Assembly: GCF_013391475.1 (NCBI RefSeq)
Contig: NZ_JACBAZ010000003.1
Coordinates: forward strand, 496,001 to 560,000
Direction: 5' to 3'
DNA length: 64,000 nt
From: Oceaniferula marina
GTDB lineage: Bacteria; Verrucomicrobiota; Verrucomicrobiia; Verrucomicrobiales; Akkermansiaceae
Shown here: positions 63,201 to 64,000 of the stretch, one piece after another
Numbering within the stretch: position 1 is the first letter of the stretch
Layout: every line of letters starts with the position of its first letter
The notes under the pieces: generated by a model
The model's database searches: none
Seen by the model: only the letters and a program-made list of their open reading frames with translations
What the model was told of the DNA's origin: nothing
Translations under genes and position numbers: made by a program

Positions 63201-64000
63201 TCTCACCAGCCGTCCGAGCCGCGGCCATGCTCTTCTGGCACACTTGGGAGTCACCTGAAAAATCAATTCTGGAATCCCAGCTTCATTCCATCAGCGAGAT
63301 GCGGAAAAGCGGCTTCGCCTCCAACACCGACTCTTCGAGCTACCTGCCCCAGCTCACCGAAGCCCTCTCGGAGAGTAAACTCAATACTCTCAACTCCAAC
63401 CTCCAACTTCAAATCGCGAAGTATCTGTTCGCCCAACTTTCCTCTGGCTCCCCCTTTGTGGTTTCCCCCGAGGCGAACAACATCATCCAGAAGTTCAACC
63501 AAACGCTGACCGCCAAACGTGCCAAGGACGCCTTCGAGACATCCACTGCCAATCTCACTGGCCAGGCCAAATACCAGACGATCCTCGACTGGATCATCTC
63601 CTCCCGCGAGCTCAGCCAGCCCGGAGAGCCAGAACCTCATTCAACACTCAGCATTCTACATTCCCAATTCCGCGAAGCGGCGGCCCATCTCCTGATGGGG
63701 CAACCAGCGAAGCGGGATGTCCACCACGTCGAGGTCGCCACTGAAATCAACGGCCTCCTGGGCTCCCACACGGTCATTGATGAAGGCAATTATCAGCTCC
63801 ACTACAATGCCTTTATGGATAAACTCGATGCCTTCGAGTCCACGGATGTCCCCACCTTCCAGGCCTATCAAAGAACCAAACAAGAACTCACCGAGTCCAA
63901 ACGCGACGATATGCGCCTGCACGAGTTTCAGGCCCGCGTCATGTCCGCCTTCGTGCGCAATAAGTTGTTGAATGATGTCTATCTGCCCATGATCGGCGAC
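60215..64000 (+). CDS. DUF3686 giant ATPase ('DNA repair ATPase'), 3' part outside the window
   Basis: The ATG at 60215 opens 1262 codons with no stop before the edge. The N-terminal 450 residues match DUF3686: VGPLILLKILPYREEDYRYLV, then EHGLIFANGYLQLSGEIKTFD, with a WINGDGSLEYLGNRFDHEY region before. Long helical and coiled-coil regions follow (roughly 500-1260). The AAA ATPase domain that defines the family lies further on and cannot be seen. Family members are called DNA repair ATPases, but the role is not well tested. It follows flotillin and OB-fold genes on the same strand. Codons near 63030 and 63640-63720 look like repeat-derived sequence. Confidence 0.75.
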   Translation, partial: MSDQQQQLESGAYEVIRGRMEKHGLDLRERIEKLNTDRKQIFGAIDPALIATERISTEHNCVPRDMVSIGANRFLFGYNIQFGLKKTTHPSDVFDIYEYDPESHAFSKLDEVAIFGSEFAEDFQYLYKYYKQTTFVKFMLIGPHLYMGMRIGKAIDDIKTFKWLINGDGSLEYLGNRFDHEYLFPPQQEFEWIRAHRDMQRGGEHPHISIDDRIFVETVGGDLTIKVEDNTSDGKGIYEEEVSDLDQTLDDAEIFYASVGPLILLKILPYREEDYRYLVYNEKTQDVHRLDAIGHSCVLLPDEHGLIFANGYLQLSGEIKTFDHGILDMRFEKRIVSANGEDTLFVFYNRASGDYVLLSYNLIERSVENPIICSGYSLFPDGKLLYFRSEGQRSGNGEAKPPEPQKHHVIQAWQTPYLNDEFSARITAENDSFLFKIGNPDIVRCMAECREVLNLLGKEDSYAGLYLDLVKKTGDINDAYFWVSKNEAYKLSDPLREINAAANSAIDEFDKVVRLRQSTGEQTTATQESVRTLIRQVEHSPPDDIQGYVHQLTSLRTLRGDIIGLRDLRYVDLDLVASLEQDVVTATETVSQKTVNFLLTPEALDSYRSAVDEQKASIAKLKKVTEADDTAESLDNAGAELEMLIDVVSNLKIEDATQTTAIIESISSIYSTLNAVRAELKNKRQSLAKSEGTAQFGAQMKLLGQAVVNYLDLCDHPDKCEEYLTKVMVQIEELEGKFAEFDEYADELAAKREEVYDAFETRKTTLLEKRNKRAANLVKSAERVLSGIKHRAEGFKEINEINGYFAGDLMISKVRDIIEQLEELGDTVKAADIQTQLKTLKEDAVRQLKDRKELYVDGKNIIQFGKHKFNVNTQELQLSIVPRDKDMCFHLAGTDFFEPITEPAFLETSAVWEQEVISENKQVYRAEYLAYQFLRDGDLRSASQSLETEHLKLETLSRFAAERYTEAYTKGVHDQDAFKILEALLPIHKTIGLLRFSPAVRAAAMLFWHTWESPEKSILESQLHSISEMRKSGFASNTDSSSYLPQLTEALSESKLNTLNSNLQLQIAKYLFAQLSSGSPFVVSPEANNIIQKFNQTLTAKRAKDAFETSTANLTGQAKYQTILDWIISSRELSQPGEPEPHSTLSILHSQFREAAAHLLMGQPAKRDVHHVEVATEINGLLGSHTVIDEGNYQLHYNAFMDKLDAFESTDVPTFQAYQRTKQELTESKRDDMRLHEFQARVMSAFVRNKLLNDVYLPMIGD

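Overview
The window looks like a chromosomal segment of a free-living, probably marine member of the Verrucomicrobiota. This is inferred from gene content only. It carries four PEP-CTERM proteins, Tat-exported Gfo/Idh/MocA and DUF1501 proteins, DUF1080, a planctomycete-type cytochrome/DUF1549/DUF1553 protein, an S1 sulfatase and large secreted glycan-degrading enzymes. No rRNA, tRNA, CRISPR array, integrase or transposase gene was recognised.

Layout. 1-4.3 kb (minus): a cut-off gene, a small secreted protein, two lipoproteins and a PEP-CTERM protein. 4.4-12.8 kb: a compact module for galacto-N-biose (mucin core-1 type glycan). A secreted GH101 endo-alpha-N-acetylgalactosaminidase, a GH112 phosphorylase and a sugar-porter MFS permease face a divergent AraC-type regulator. 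Large hairpins lie between the cistrons. 12.8-19.4 kb: PEP-CTERM protein, nitroreductase, Tat oxidoreductase, sugar isomerase-like protein, DUF1080, TMEM43-like protein and CAP lipoprotein. 19.5-28.7 kb (plus): a tight four-gene operon (DUF1501, PPC-domain protein, cytochrome/DUF1549/DUF1553, and a cytochrome-WD40-coiled-coil fusion). 29.3-38.2 kb (minus): a sulfated-glycan type cluster of sulfatase, LamG/PEP-CTERM protein, XylR-like regulator, beta-helix protein and a 988-residue putative glycoside hydrolase. 38.5-52.8 kb: SGNH hydrolase, PPK2, RelE-like protein, TPR proteins, ComEC, LolC/E-like permease, purple acid phosphatase, exonuclease, secreted Lon-type (S16) protease and formyltransferase. 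53.4-56.4 kb: two MdpB-like tail-collar proteins around a PEP-CTERM gene, then a Tat protein. 56.6-64 kb: a YqiJ-like OB-fold membrane protein, a YqiK-like flotillin, a repeat-flanked GxxExxY gene and a giant DUF3686 ATPase that runs off the window.

The most unusual signal is a 207-bp palindromic repeat family: three full copies and one internally deleted copy. One copy sits in frame inside the signal peptide of the beta-helix protein. Cutting out exactly 207 bp (69 codons) restores a normal signal peptide. Other copies supply the stop codons of a sulfatase and of a mini-ORF. Its inner stem shows compensatory changes between copies. It resembles, in behaviour only, the Rickettsia palindromic elements. 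A second repeat theme is the inverted and tandem repeats around the GxxExxY gene, with a gene-less inverted-repeat relic near 50.2 kb.
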